Positions 47,117 to 59,142 of a DNA stretch of 64,000 nucleotides are shown here, piece after piece. A program made the position numbers and the translations under genes. Below the pieces are notes generated by a model. The model ran no database searches. It saw only the letters and a list, made by a program, of their open reading frames with translations, and was not told the DNA's origin. Origin of the DNA: Watersipora subatra (taxonomy: Eukaryota; Bryozoa; Gymnolaemata; Cheilostomatida; Watersiporidae); the NCBI RefSeq assembly GCF_963576615.1, contig NC_088714.1, positions 30,846,643-30,910,642 of the forward strand. The letters run 5' to 3'. Position 1 is the stretch's first letter. Every line of letters begins with the position of its first letter.

Positions 47117-47212
47117 CTGAGAAGATCGCTCGTCACAATCATCCAAATTACAATCCGATTCGAAGTCACTAAGATTTAAATCGGATCTATTGTCTTCAAA
47201 TTCGTCTATAAT
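47117..47212 (-). pseudogene. Decayed first exon of family X protein
   Basis: Minus-strand open segment reading EFEDNRSDLNLSDFESDCN and ending DERSSQ at a CTCAG|GTAC donor. It aligns with the exon at 39754-39846, but the start codon position reads ATT, so this copy is probably not translated. Confidence 0.5.
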
Positions 47213-47462
47213 ATGGTTCACAATCTGACCTGAAAACTTTAAAGCGTTTTTATGAATGATGAGAATACTCTTCAGGAACATCGTATGACATAATAGCAGC
47301 CATTGTTATGGTGTACTGAAGTTTATTCTCTAACTCGAAAGCTTCACAGTTTTTTCTTTAAAACTGAAAGCGGCACTATTGACATAATTAATAACTATAT
47401 CTGACTAATATTATTTTAGTCAAAGTAGTTCCTTGTTGAACACAGTCTGATATTTCGATGTA

Positions 47463-48241
47463 CAGTGGAACCTTGGTTCTCGAACGCTTTGGTTCTTGAC
47501 CAAATCGGTTTTCGACCAAAAAATTTGAGATTTGTTCGTCTTGGTTCTTGAACATAAATTCGGTTTTCGACCAAACCAGAGCATGCGCATTGGAATTAAA
47601 CGTTCGGATCAGCTCCAGAAACAGCATGGAAACATTTGGGAAAAGCAAGTTACTCTTCATAAATTCTTTACAAAAAGTAAGGAACAATTTGGAATGATGC
47701 CTCCTCTACCGAAGAGATTTACTATGGAAACAACTTCCCTAGTCGAATTACCCTAAATTGTTTTGGAGGAGGACTCTCCTTTGAAGATGTGAAGTAAACG
47801 TGCCATTGCTGTTTATATTTTCTTTTTCACACGATTTTTGATGCAATTGATCTGTTGCATTTTTTGATGTTTCATTATCAACTTCTGCGATTTTTGGTAT
47901 TGCATCTTAACCTTTAATGTTTTCAATGTTTTAAGAGCAAAACATGCGAAATGTTTACTTTTCGTCTTCTTTTTTATCCTCATAGATAGAAAATCTTTTA
48001 TTAAAATTAAACATGATCTATATCTACCTGTTTTTATTTATAGTATGCGGTAAACAGTAGGTGTAATGTTTATGGTGTAAAATGTTAAAAACATACTGTA
48101 GCGAAATTGATTTCTCGACTTGGAGCGGATTAGAATTTATATACATTAATTCTAATGAGAAAAATTGTTTTGGATCTCAAACAACTCGGTTTTTGAACAA
48201 CCTTCTGGAATGGATTATGTTCAAGAACCGAGGCTCCACTG
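47463..48241 (+). mobile_element. Pogo/Tigger-type element (779 bp), TA target duplication
   Basis: It starts CAGTGGAACCTTGGTTCTCG and ends CAAGAACCGAGGCTCCACTG, with TA on each side (47461-47462 and 48242-48243). The inner sequence holds further GGTTCTTGACC / GGTTTTCGACC repeats. A plus-strand frame at 47580-47756 contains KQVTLHKFFTKS, resembling the tail of Tigger-type transposases, so this is an internally deleted copy. Confidence 0.9.
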
Positions 48242-48441
48242 TATATGAAAAATGGTTTAGCAAAAGTGCTAAGGCCGGCGGCATTAATGACGCTACTTTC
48301 AAAAGAGAGTGTAGAATATAGGCGACTTTAGCATAGTTTCGCCAGTAACAGGGTTAAATCTATCTTCCCAAAATTCTGACGAGCTAGTAGAAAAATACAG
48401 CGCTACCCTCTATTTGAGAATAGAGAATTTTATTCTATTTA

Positions 48442-48791
48442 TTTAACCTACAGAAGTGTTATGAACTCTGCAAAATGCACAATATAAAGCATAACTATTT
48501 AATGTGTAGTTTTTCATCAAAAATCAAGTACAATTTTCAATCAACTACCATCTCTTATCTATTTTCTTCTCAGGACAAGGTTGACAACTAGCTTTTTGCT
48601 TGTTATGTAAAACAACAAAAAAAGCCCCTCTGCCAGATTACCTATTCTTCTTTAGCGCTTTCTTCTTGCAATGTTTTCTTTGGTGCTCAAGAAAGTGACA
48701 CCTAAAGGTCAATAAATATTGTGACACCTAGAGGTCTTTGAACATTAGACACTCAGATGACAGCCAATATTTTTAACCAGCCTTTTTTTTA
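48442..48791 (+). mobile_element. 350-bp repeat inserted with 14-bp target duplication
   Basis: TTTTATTCTATTTA occurs exactly at 48428-48441 and again at 48792-48805. The insert runs from TTTAACCTACAG to AACCAGCCTTTTTTTTA. A related copy in reverse orientation is at 51345-51690. The long exact duplication suggests target-primed retrotransposition, though the T-run at the plus-strand end is not an ordinary poly(A) tail, and AT-rich low-complexity flanks could mimic a duplication. Confidence 0.6.
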
Positions 48792-48847
48792 TTTTATTCT
48801 ATTTAAAAAATCGAGCGCCGTAGCATTCAAATAGAGGTATTACGGTA

Positions 48848-49327
48848 ATACCATCAATCTGTCTGTCTTGATGGCACATGATGGCAGGCACATCTGCTTG
48901 GAGTTGAGATGCGGTAGTACTTAAACCAGGAATAATAGTTTACATCACTTTATGTTGCTATCATAATAAAATCAAATTTCTTCAAAGAGTTGTTTCATAT
49001 TGAGATCATCACATTCTGGAGCGAATATTCCTTGAGAATACTTTCTAGTTTTGTTTTAATTTGTTCCTCAGAGACTCCGCGGCATGTCTGACTTTAACAT
49101 TGATATAAAAATTAGCTTCATTTATGGTTCTCTATTTTATTTGTCATTTTTCTCAGCTTCACTTTTGTTTATGGAACTGGAATGTTTTAAGATTGTTTTA
49201 TATTGTAAATTGGAAAATCTCCGGGTTGAGGTGGTCAGTTTAACTGTACTTTACAAAACATCTGCTTGCTGTACAAACATGATAGCCTGCCTACAGCAGT
49301 GTAGAGTAAAAGGTTTTTGTGGCTATT
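48848..49327. other. No feature recognised
   Basis: AT-rich; an 89-codon frame at 49084-49353 is hydrophobic but matches nothing I know. Confidence 0.3.
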
Positions 49328-49873
49328 ATACTCTGCTTCCATTGTGTGGATAATGCGAATCTAGAATTGCACGCATGTTGAGTGACAGTGCAATAAGTGT
49401 TTCAATTGACATCCACATGCTGAAAATAAAGGAATTTCACACTGGAAGTCAAAGCGGCGGCGCACTCCTGTCTCGCTTAGTAGCACGCTTTCAAAATAAG
49501 AATGACCAATGTATGAAAAATGTTCAAAGTAGAATAGGCTGCAAGGTATTTTTTTCGCATGATTCGTAAGTTCCGTTTCCATCTTCACAATATTTGCAAT
49601 TTCAATCGATGCTTTCTGATAAAATCTACCAAAAATTTTATTGAAGTTCATTTTTTGGCATAAAACTGTTAAAAATGGAATAGTTTGTTCGGCATTACAA
49701 GTGACGCTTCTATCTTTTGCAAACATAAAACATTCGATAAAAATTTGCGAGTAACGAAACCCGCTTGGTTTGTGGGTTTTTGCTGTTTCCATCTCATGAA
49801 TGATGCAAACTTGTGGATTAACTGTGGATTAACTGTGGATTAACTGTGGATTAACTGCGTAATAGAAACAGTG
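49328..49873 (+). mobile_element. Foldback family 1, copy with internal family 2 fragment
   Basis: It starts TACTCTGCTTCCATTGTGTG and ends AATAGAAACAGTG. It shares CGGCGCACTCCTGTCTCGCT and GATAAAAATTTGCGAGTAAC with 37626-38308. At 49613-49664 it contains TGATAAAATCTACC and GAAGTTCATTTTTT, the terminal part of foldback family 2. Near the right end an 11-bp unit (TGGATTAACTG) is repeated about four times at 49812-49857. Confidence 0.65.
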
Positions 49874-50010
49874 CGTGACTCTTCATGTGTTGGGTTCTAA
49901 TCAAGACTGGGCCGGTGTTGAAATTGTTTAAAATACTAGTAGAATAACCTTGAATAGAATCTTGCTGGACTGAACATAACCTGTACTTGTATATCTGAGA
50001 AGTTTAGTGC

Positions 50011-50055
<45 letters not shown>

Positions 50056-50416
50056 GTGATGTCTCAACTATCAACTGTATATATATTGTATATATTATAT
50101 ACATCCCAAGTTTTAGTTGAAGGCTGCTTCCTGTCACCCCTAATGTCAGCTAGATACGATGCATAGAAATGATGACTAGTGCTTGACAGTGCTTGCGTGA
50201 AACCTTAGCTGCTTCTGTAAACACTTGTACTCACAATAATCGGCAGCCAAAATACCAAAATATGACATTGACTGGCATTATGTTATTTCTTTAGCTAGTT
50301 TTTATCACATGTAGTTCTGAAAGCCGCTACACGCTTTTTATTGAGAAAGTTTTAGATGAAAGCTTCAGGTGAGGTCTGGGAGTTATCTTTGTCAATTGGT
50401 CTTGTAATTAAAATTA
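49874..50416. other. No gene; (AT)n microsatellite at 50015-50050
   Basis: Eighteen AT dinucleotides, then a short TATATATTGTATATATTATA run. The rest is unassigned. Confidence 0.6.
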
Positions 50417-51283
50417 CCGTAAACCCCTGCCATACGACATTAATTCGTTCTGGTGTAGGGATTGTAAGGCGAAAATGTTGTATAGAGGGGTATAGGAGCC
50501 CATAGTAATTATCCAATATAAACACTCCCAGTAAAAAATTATCAAAATTTTATATACATACAGTACATAACAAAAATTAGTAACAAAATAGTATATTAAA
50601 AGTTTGTAGTAAGTGTTATTGTGGTGGCAGGAGCGCACAGACATTATCAGCTGCATTTTAAAACTTACACCTTATTTTAGTGATCTTTAGCAGCTGTAGC
50701 TGTCACATATGGGTATCTATATTTAGCCATTTATTATATCATTTTCCTTGTGTACTGAATAATGTCTTACCACAACTTATGTAATTGCCATCACAAGTTT
50801 GACCATGCTATCTTATGTAATACCGTAGGTCAACCATATAAAAGGCTGGCACTTTTTCTGAGATGGCAGAGTAGTCTTTGGTTGTGATTGTGCCTGGTAT
50901 ATACAAATATACACTAAAGCACTCTACTCTCATGTGTTATTATTTCTGTGCCTGAAAAAGGGGAATTAACTAGTGTGCCGCAAAAGACTGGGCAGCACTG
51001 AAATGCGCAATATATTCAATATGATTTCACTCACGCAAGATCAAACTTTTACGAAACACGAAAAATGCTGAACCGAGAAAAAGAGCATTGTATCTCTTTC
51101 AGACGTCATAGGAGGCATTTTGGTGAATAACATATCGGCATCTTCGTGACTCTGATGTATAACAGCACACTGACCGCCAAATGTGAATTTCGAGAGACAT
51201 TTTTGTTGATGTATCGTGAGGAAAATACTGTAACACGGCGAGAAAACCGTAAGACAGGGACGCCATTACCCTGGAGTCTACTT
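50417..51283. mobile_element. Tigger-like element (about 867 bp), TA-flanked
   Basis: The left end CCGTAAACCCCTGCCATACG and right end (reverse complement AAGTAGACTCCAGGGTAATG) are diverged inverted repeats, each bordered by TA (50415-50416 and 51284-51285). The GTAGACTCC type terminus is typical of Tigger-like elements. The interior has no recognisable transposase. Confidence 0.55.
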
Positions 51284-51344
51284 TATATTCAAACAATTCT
51301 AAGCTGCTATATTTGATTACTGCTATATGCTGAGCACACTTTTT

Positions 51345-51690
51345 TACGGTCAGTTAAAAATATTGGCTGTCATCTGAGTGTCTAATGTTCAAAAACCTCT
51401 ATGTTTCATATCACAATATTCATTGACCTCTAGGTGTCACATTCTTGAGCACCAAAGAAAACATTGCAAGAAGAAAGCGCTAAAAAGAATAAGTAATCTG
51501 GCAGTGGAGCTTTTTGTCATTGTTTTACATAACAAGCAAAATGCTAGTGGTCAACCTTGTCCTGAGAAGGAAATAGATAGAAGATGGTAGTTGGTTAAAA
51601 ATTGTACTTGATTTTTGTTGAAGAAATACACATTAAATAGTTATGCTTCATATTTTGCAGAGTTTATGACTTTTTTGTAGGTTAAACGAA
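51345..51690 (-). mobile_element. Second copy of the 350-bp repeat
   Basis: Reverse complement of 48442-48791: GTTAAAAATATTGGCTGTCA at the left, CACCAAAGAAAACATTGCAA in the middle, GTAGGTTAAA at the right. A 70-codon plus-strand frame (51378-51590) is partly shared with the other copy but broken there. Confidence 0.65.
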
Positions 51691-52041
51691 AAATGAAAAA
51701 TTTGTTTTCACTTTCTCAACTGCATGTTGTTGCATGGTCAGCAAATTTTTTTCAAACACTGCATGAGTATTTTAGTTAACTGTAATGGAAACGATATCAT
51801 TATTATATGGGGTTATTCCATATGAAGGACCCAAATAAATGTCTGTGCATTTTGTTTGACAATGAATAGGCTAATGAAGAGAAGGTTCTTGTGCAAGCAT
51901 TAAGAGTTATCTCTGCAAATCAAGTGAAAAGGTTTGGCAAAAATCGGTAGCTTGCAAAAATTTATTGCATGCTGCTTGCATAGGTATTAATGTGAAATTA
52001 CTGTTTATTCGATAGCTTTAGAGCAACACTTTCTTAAAACT
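51691..52041. other. No feature recognised
   Basis: AT-rich sequence before the 46-bp minisatellite. Confidence 0.4.
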
Positions 52042-52464
52042 GGTTTATGGTTAGATATAGCAGAGTAGACAGAAGTTTAGAGCAACAGGTTTAGGATTAG
52101 ATACAGTAGACAGAAGTTGATAACAAGAGGTTTATGATTAGATACAGTACATTAGACAGAAGTTGATAACAACAGGCTTATGATTAGATGCAGTACAATA
52201 GACAAAAGTTTAGAACAACAGGTTTATGATTAGATACAGTACACTAAACAAAAGTTTAGAACAACAGGTTTATGATTAGATACAGTACACTAGACAAAAG
52301 TTTAGAACAACAGGTTTATGATTAGATACAGCAGAGTAGACAAAAGTTTAGGACAACAGGTTTATGATTAGATACAGTACAGTAGACAAAAGTTTAGAAC
52401 AACAGGCCTATGATTAGATACAGCAGAGTAGACAAAAGTTTAGAACAACAGGTTTATGATTAGT
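52042..52464 (+). repeat. 46-bp minisatellite, left part
   Basis: About nine units of GTTTATGATTAGATACAGTA followed by CACTAGACAAAAGTTTAGAACAACAG-type sequence, becoming more uniform rightward; early units are shorter and more diverged. The array is interrupted at 52465 and resumes at 52845. Confidence 0.9.
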
Positions 52465-52844
52465 CTAGCTGTGCTACCCGGCGTTGCCCGGGAATTAAAA
52501 ATCAGTGTATAAACAATGAGAGGTAATGAGAGTTGCCTGCCATGTGCTATTAGCCTGGCACATTGCCAATGGATAATTTGAGTAAGCTTACTAATAAGAG
52601 CTACCTGGTCTTATGATGTTACGCCATCACTTTGCATTGTGACGGGGAGCGGTAGCGTATTTGCTTCCATAATGATTACACCAATCTCGTGTGGCTGAAT
52701 TGGTAAGGCATCGGACTGGCCGAACCGGAGGGTCCGAGATCAAATTTTTTTCCATACGGTTTCTTTATTCCAAGATATTAATTAATAGCTACAGCTGGAC
52801 ATACCGAAGGACAGACGACAAACTTTGAGAAACATATATATCGA
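52465..52844 (-). mobile_element. Helitron-like element D inserted in a minisatellite
   Basis: It starts CTAGCTGTGCTACCCGGCGT with a clean hairpin and ends CATATATATCGA|T. Because it splits the array inside GATTAGATACAG, the empty site is known: no target duplication, with insertion between A and T if the base at 52464 mutated from A to T. A tRNA-like module lies at 52688-52746, with A-box-like TGGCTGAATTGGTAAGGC and B-box-like GGGTCCGAGATCAAAT. Confidence 0.75.
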
Positions 52845-52925
52845 TACAGCAGAGTAGAGAGAAGTTTATAACAACAGGTTTATGATTAGATACAGTACAG
52901 TAGACAGAAATTTAGAACAAAGTAT
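52845..52925 (+). repeat. 46-bp minisatellite, right part
   Basis: About 1.7 more units of the same array, beginning TACAGCAGAGTAGA directly after element D. Confidence 0.9.
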
Positions 52926-54234
52926 AAGGTAGGACTGGTGCAGAGTAATATGTCATTGCTAGGAAGTTATCTTCCTACAAGAAACGGCGTCAGACATGCA
53001 GTAGTGGGCAATGTAAATATTTGCCATTGAACCACACTCATTAAATGATCAATCAATTAGTTTAGTACTCTATAGCACGTACTTTTCACTAATTGCTACT
53101 TGCATGGTTCTTTTTATCTCCAGCTAATGAGTGAACAAGTTCTGTAACCGGAGAGTCTTTAACTGCTTGGTAGTAGAGTAACTAGTTAACTGCATGGCTT
53201 TTGCTTCTTTTGACTACAGTTTGCTAGAGTACATACAAGGTCAACTGAAGGACAATTTGTGAGAAAACTAATGTCATTAATTTGAAAGAAATACTAGAAT
53301 AATATGACTTTTTAAAGTTGTCATTTGCTTGAGCTGGGAGTCCTTTAAAAACGGTGTTCTGCTTCAAATGAAAAAAATCAAACTTTGAAGTTTTTGCTGA
53401 ACCTCATTAATCTTCATACATGGCTCAATTCTACTTTGCTGCGTCACACAAAAATTAACCACATATTTATATTTTTCAGTTCTATCATTAAGTTTTGGCA
53501 TTTTATGACCTCTCTTCTTTCTGAAGGTATGTAATTCATGCATCTGTTCGGTTGTTCATATGACAACTTATTAGGTGGTAAGGTAAAGTGTTTGGAAATT
53601 TTTTTAACAGCCGAGTCGGATTGCCAAAGATTGCCCTAATCACCGTTTACATGCAAAACATTCTATAAAGGTTCACTTCTATGAGACCACATATATGAAC
53701 ATAATGTATGAACATATGAACATATCATAAGGTTATGCAAATGGTATTAAATGCAACCTGCGCTGGCAATGTAAAAACACAAAACCTTATTGTCACAAAC
53801 TCGCATGCTGGACCTGTTTGCAACCAATGTGATCGATGGAACCAATTTTCTTGACTGGGATTCAAAACGGATGGACCCTCTAACCTCACATGATGATGCA
53901 TGTTTTATCTTGTATTTCATATGCTGCTTCTTATATGTTGGAAAATATCATTTGAAGTTCGACAATAACATACTCAACATAACGTAGGTATACAGGAAGC
54001 CATTGCCTTATGATCAGTTCGGGGCGACTATGACCAGGCTTCGCTCAAACATAAACTCAGCTTATCCTGCTAGTTTTATTTTCTAGTGTGGGTGGCAGCC
54101 ATAAAATAATATAATGTTAATTAGGTGATGTTGGCAACAGCTAAAGTGTACTTTTTATAATACTGATGTTAGCGTTAGGGGTTAGGTTGAATAACTGTCC
54201 ATCTAGGTTAGGCAGTAACAGTGTTATCACTCAT
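52926..54234. other. No feature recognised
   Basis: AT-rich sequence with no supportable gene. Confidence 0.4.
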
Positions 54235-55050
54235 GACGTGGGTGCTCCACAAGTTTGTGTCGTCCGCAAGATGGAAACGGCATAGACTCGTAAGTCTAGC
54301 AAGTTTTGTTATTCTCAAATTTCTATCAAATGTTCCATGCTTGAGAAAGATGGATATGACGCTTGCGAATGATGTGCACTAAAATGCCGCCCAAGCTATT
54401 CAGTTTTGCTATCCAAAGATGAACTTACATAAAATTTTAATAGATTTTATCCAAAAACGAATCAAAATTTTTTCATAATCTGAGATTTGTTAATGCTTGA
54501 GGTAATCTGACTGTCAGGATGTTTCAAAATTAAATACGGCAATGCTTCATCGTGGTTAAAATGCTTAAAAGACAAATATGTGGGAAATGACATCACTAGT
54601 CGCTATCGTTGTGATAATTGATATCGGCTATTATTTTCAAGTTGCATCATTACGCATCTCTATGCTGTCGGTCTCTTTGCAACTATGGAGGTCATAATCA
54701 CAATTCCGCTTGATCTGAGCATTTTAACTGCGATCAAGTTTTGTCGATTTTAATCTTGAAACATCATGGCAGTTCGATCACCTCAAATATAAAAAACAAT
54801 CGTACATGATAGAAAAATACCGATATGTTCTGATAAAATCTACTAACATTTTGTCCAAGTTGATCATTATGTCGTTCCAATTTCAAAAGCGTGCTGCTAT
54901 GTACTCTGGCATAGAATTTCATACCTTTTTTAACAAAGAGCCTGCATTAACCCGCAACATGCGAATGTCAATTCAAACACTTATCGCGCAGTAACTCCAT
55001 GTGCACACAATTCCAAATCCGCATTATCCGTATTATGGATTATCCGCACT
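54235..55050 (-). mobile_element. Foldback family 1, reverse copy split by family 2
   Basis: The left part (54235-54416) and right part (54869-55050) match, in reverse, the CACAAGTTTG / GACGCTTGCGAATGATGTGC and TTTTTTAACAAAGAGCCTGC / CGCAGTAACTCCATGTGC blocks of 37626-38308 and 43879-44232. The middle is a complete family 2 element. Confidence 0.55.
54417..54868. mobile_element. Foldback MITE family 2, copy 3 (nested)
   Basis: Ends AAAGATGAACTTACATAAAA and ACATTTTGTCCAAGTTGATC are inverted. Arms share GTAATCTGACTGTCAGGATG and CATGGCAGTTCGATCACC type words. It sits inside a foldback family 1 copy, so it is younger than its host. Confidence 0.7.
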
Positions 55051-56663
55051 ATGGAGCTTACCTGCTCAGAAAGCAACGTTTCCATTCTTTGCATTCATGA
55101 TGCAAGCGTCTGGTCGCATTCTGTCCAAACAGTCAGAAGCATTCCTCATGCTAGGAATCAGCTATTCGGTTCCAATGTTATTTATCTACGTGAAACAGCA
55201 TACTGACATAATATTTGGGCTACTGAGAGTAGATTGGCTACTTTTTCCTCGTCGACAATTTTCAATTCAAACAATGGCACTTCACCCAAGGTAGTGTAAC
55301 TAATTGAATGGCTGATTCTCAAGATACTTTTGAGCAGAATAATACCTAATGAAAAATACAACATACGTTATGCAAAGCTTTTGAATATCTGCTCGTAAAT
55401 TCATAGCACTATTGATACATCACCTCAGGATTCTGCTTTGATAGCAGAGGTTATGTTGGGAATATTTAGTGAAAATGCTGACAGAAGCAAGCATTGCCAC
55501 TTCGGCTCCCAACCAAATCTGCCTCTGTGTAGTTGTTAGTAGGGCATAACTTTTATAAAATATTTTAAAGAAAATTTAATGAACTAACTTAGTTTTTTTG
55601 AACAATTTAAGCAAAATTTCCTGTTTTACTCTCCTCTGTAAAAGCATATCAATGAAATCATATCATATCAGTTATATCATAGAAAGAAGGAGAGACTTTT
55701 TTCAAGTTCATATTGCTCTACGTTTTGCCAGACCCATCATATTTCATTGGATTATGATCCCTTGAGGGTTTAGGGCATTTTATGAGGGTTATAATAAGTA
55801 GAACATCAGTAGGCCTACATTAGGCAGCGCTGGTATTTCAAACTATGCCTTAGGCTGCGTAGCCATGCTTGTTTCTCAGCTGACTCTATTAAGTCAACCC
55901 GCTGTCGAAAATACAGCTAAAAGTCGTCCGCTAATTCAGGTGAGATTAATCGCTAATATGAATATGTGATGCCTATATCTACTTAGTTTTTATTTTGAAG
56001 CTTGCTGTGGTTAAAAAACTTATTTGACTTGTTGTATAGAATATAATTTGAAAAGAAAATTCAGTGTTGCCTAGCCGAGATGCTTCTTCATCCTATTATA
56101 TTACTTTATTGACAATAATTTTATTTCAAACAAGAAATGGTTTATAAATTATGACATACAAGATTCATAAAAAAGATTAAAGAGAAACAGTTAGCCAATC
56201 AAATCAAATAAACGATTTGACATAGAAAGTTTCAATATCTTTCCCTGCTAAGCGAATGGATATTAGATGGAAGATTCTACAAGATTTCACCAATCAATGA
56301 TTTCGTCAGGGGTCTGCTGATGCATTGACATGAATCCCCTCAGCTGTAATAGGACTATAATAGTCGATATGACTAAATTATTAGCTTGCTTTACCTTAGA
56401 CCAGCCAATCCAATCACACTTTATCTAATGATAAAAATCCTTTACAAGCGAAGCTTTACAAAAGGCCCAGGGGAGCGAAACACAAATAGCCATACCTCGA
56501 GTGTGCTATTTCGTAAGCCTACATGACAAAATAAGTAAGCTTATGTAAGTTAATAGGCTTTGACCTTTTCTATCACCAGAAACGATGCAGACTGGTTTAG
56601 CTTGCTACACTCATACCATAAAAAAGTCCTCCTAACGCATGTTAGCTGTGATATTTACTACTA
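55051..56663. other. No gene recognised
   Basis: A 97-codon frame at 55001-55294 overlaps repeat-derived DNA and has no recognisable domain. The rest is AT-rich. Confidence 0.3.
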
Positions 56664-57202
56664 CTAGCTGAATGTTCGGCATCGCGCAGGTGAAAAAAAG
56701 GTTTTTTGCCCAGAAAATTTACTTTCATTCCATATATACACCATTTATCATTGCAACTTTTGTATGAAGGTGTTTGTTTATTTCTGTCCACAGTGTTTAT
56801 TTCTGGGTAATTGTACGGTACCGGCTGCAGTACCTACTACAGCTCTATACTGATAGCAATAATCTTACTGTCCGTGTGAGTTTAAGCATTTTTTTCATAT
56901 ATGGGCACACACATGTATTTTTTTTCTGATATGGTTTCATGCATAATGCCAGTTGTAGTGTTGAGCGTGAAGCCAAAAAATTGGCATGTGTAATAAGTAT
57001 GTGTCCAATTCATTCTATTGCATAGCCAATTAAACAATGAAGTGTATTGGATAAATGAATGTCTGCAGAACTGGAGGTTCTGAGTTTAAATCTAGTGCGC
57101 AGCTGGTTTTGACTTCCTAAAACTATCGCTATAACTGGACACGCAGACGGAAAGATGGACAAACAAACAACACACGCAACAGAATACGGACAAACACTTG
57201 CG

Positions 57203-57241
<39 letters not shown>
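56664..57241 (-). mobile_element. Helitron-like element E
   Basis: It starts A|CTAGCTGAATG and ends in an (AT)n run at 57206-57239, then GA|T. A tRNA-like module at 57019-57093 has A-box-like CATAGCCAATTAAAC and B-box-like GGTTCTGAGTTTAAATC. It is closest to element B (shared GTGTTTATT, ACTGCAGC / GATAGCAATA, CTATAACTGGACACGCAGAC). Confidence 0.65.
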
Positions 57242-57750
57242 TGTATGTAAACAACTTGGCCTTTTCTTGATACCAGAGCTGCAGTATAGATTAAGTAAAT
57301 GTACTGAATACCGTTTGTTTTTTGCCATCCAAAACATTTGTTACTTAGCCACAAATTTATCAAAAAAATTCTGTAGACCATCACTGGGAGGTGACATCAT
57401 ATATAACAGGGATCAAAACAGCTAATGTAGGCTCAGGAGAGTGTCATTACTCGTTGCCTGGTATATAAAAATAGTAGGCCTATAGCATTATAATTATTCA
57501 ATAAATAAAATAAATAAAAATGCTATAATAAGCTCATTGAATGTCAAGGTCTCTATGGTTTATTAATGCGATGGCTACCACTGGTTGCTAATGATCGATG
57601 TTTACCTTAATGCCAAATGGTACCTTTTATCCTCAGAGATAATGAAATGTATTACTGTTCCTAAAGGCTTGGATATACGGTAGTGTCTAAACTTACTCCT
57701 TTGATGAACAGTAAGAATAATTTACTAAAATTACATAATTATTTGCGTAA
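57242..57750. other. No feature recognised
   Basis: AT-rich spacer between Helitron-like element E and the piggyBac element. Confidence 0.4.
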
Positions 57751-59142
57751 CCCTTTAGCGATGGAAAAACCACTAGCGTACCAGCCGATAACTGGCGCGA
57801 TTTGAGCTTTCGACATGACCGCATAGAAACTGCAGTAACCTACAACAAAATTGTGGCAGTTACATAAATTGACATGCATAGGAAAGTTAAGAAATTTCTC
57901 TACAAGCTGATGCTTCTTCTATGTAGATAGCTTGCAAATATTTACCAACAAAAGTCTCAATTTGCTGAAGCGATGAATTTTTTATTTTTGTACGTCATTT
58001 TTAATTGTATTTTTCTAATTGATAAAGGCAATTGACAGTGTTGTCTAAATAATTATTGTATAGATTCATATCTTCGCAACAATTTGCAAAAAAACTGGAC
58101 GCCAAAGAGCATTGAAAGTGTAGATATGAGCTCCGTTACAATGCAGGAGCGCCTTTCCAAATTTTCACCGCGTGACCCAAACGACCTGCGAAAATCGAGG
58201 CTTGACATGGCCGACTAAAATTGGCTATAACTCGCATGCAAATTAGCATGGAGCTATAAATGAATATGCATTTGAAAGCTTAGAAATTTTTCAACGGACA
58301 GCCATTTATTCCCTGCAAATTGGCTGTGCACACTTTAGTCAAAATTCTGATTTAACAAAGTTGTCACCTCTATCATGAAATATCGATTACAAATATATTT
58401 TTAAAAGCAATATTTCTGCCAAAACTGGTTTATGATAAGCATCTGCACGGTGTCATATGTTTACAAGAATTTGCAAACAAATTGGGTTATCCAAGCCCAT
58501 CAAAAGTTGAGTTAGGTGCTTCTGTGCATTGCGGGAGCAGACCTTCGAAATGCTCATATCGCCATGGCGATAAGCAGTGCAACTGTTACCCGACATGGCT
58601 TCTCAAACTCTGCTATAACTCTCGTGCAAATTGGCATAAGACTGCAAATGAATATGCATCTGAAAGCTGAGACATTTTCCTTCAAGCAGCTTGCCGAAAC
58701 TGCAACTTGAGATCAATATATTCACAAATTTGATTTTTTACTGGCAGATTTATGTGCATTTCTTGAAATTATAGATTCAAGTAACAATTTTGCATATAAA
58801 CTCATTGCACGGATTCAGGTGTGCTGCAGCTAAGATCCATGGGTGCTGCAGCAAGGATTAACTGGTTGTGCACAAGAAGAATTGAGTGGTGAGCCTGTAT
58901 TCACACATTTTGTGAAGCAGCAAAAGACAGGAAGCAACATTTATTATGAGCAGATACAGCAAATGATGGAGAAATCATTCTGCTAGATGGCAAAACAATA
59001 TGAGAACTGAACTCTTTTGATTAGGTGGATGATAAGGGCAATGGGCAACAAATACAACATATCAATACACAACAAATACAATAGATAATGACATTTCAGC
59101 GAACGTATGTACAAAAGCTAGCAATACAAAGCAAGGAAGCAT

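Larger units (their letters stand above)
46783..48847 (-). mobile_element. DNA element family X, full-length-ended copy with two nested insertions
   Basis: It starts TACTGCAAAACTTCTATTTG and ends CAAATAGAGGTATTACGGTA, an inverted pair. Subterminal GAACGCCACTACA / GGTTGAAAAA words repeat three times on the left. It carries on the minus strand the acidic first exon (47117-47212) also found at 39754. A pogo-type element (47463-48241) and a 350-bp repeat with a 14-bp duplication (48442-48791) interrupt it. Removing both restores collinearity with the copy at 39259. Confidence 0.7.
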
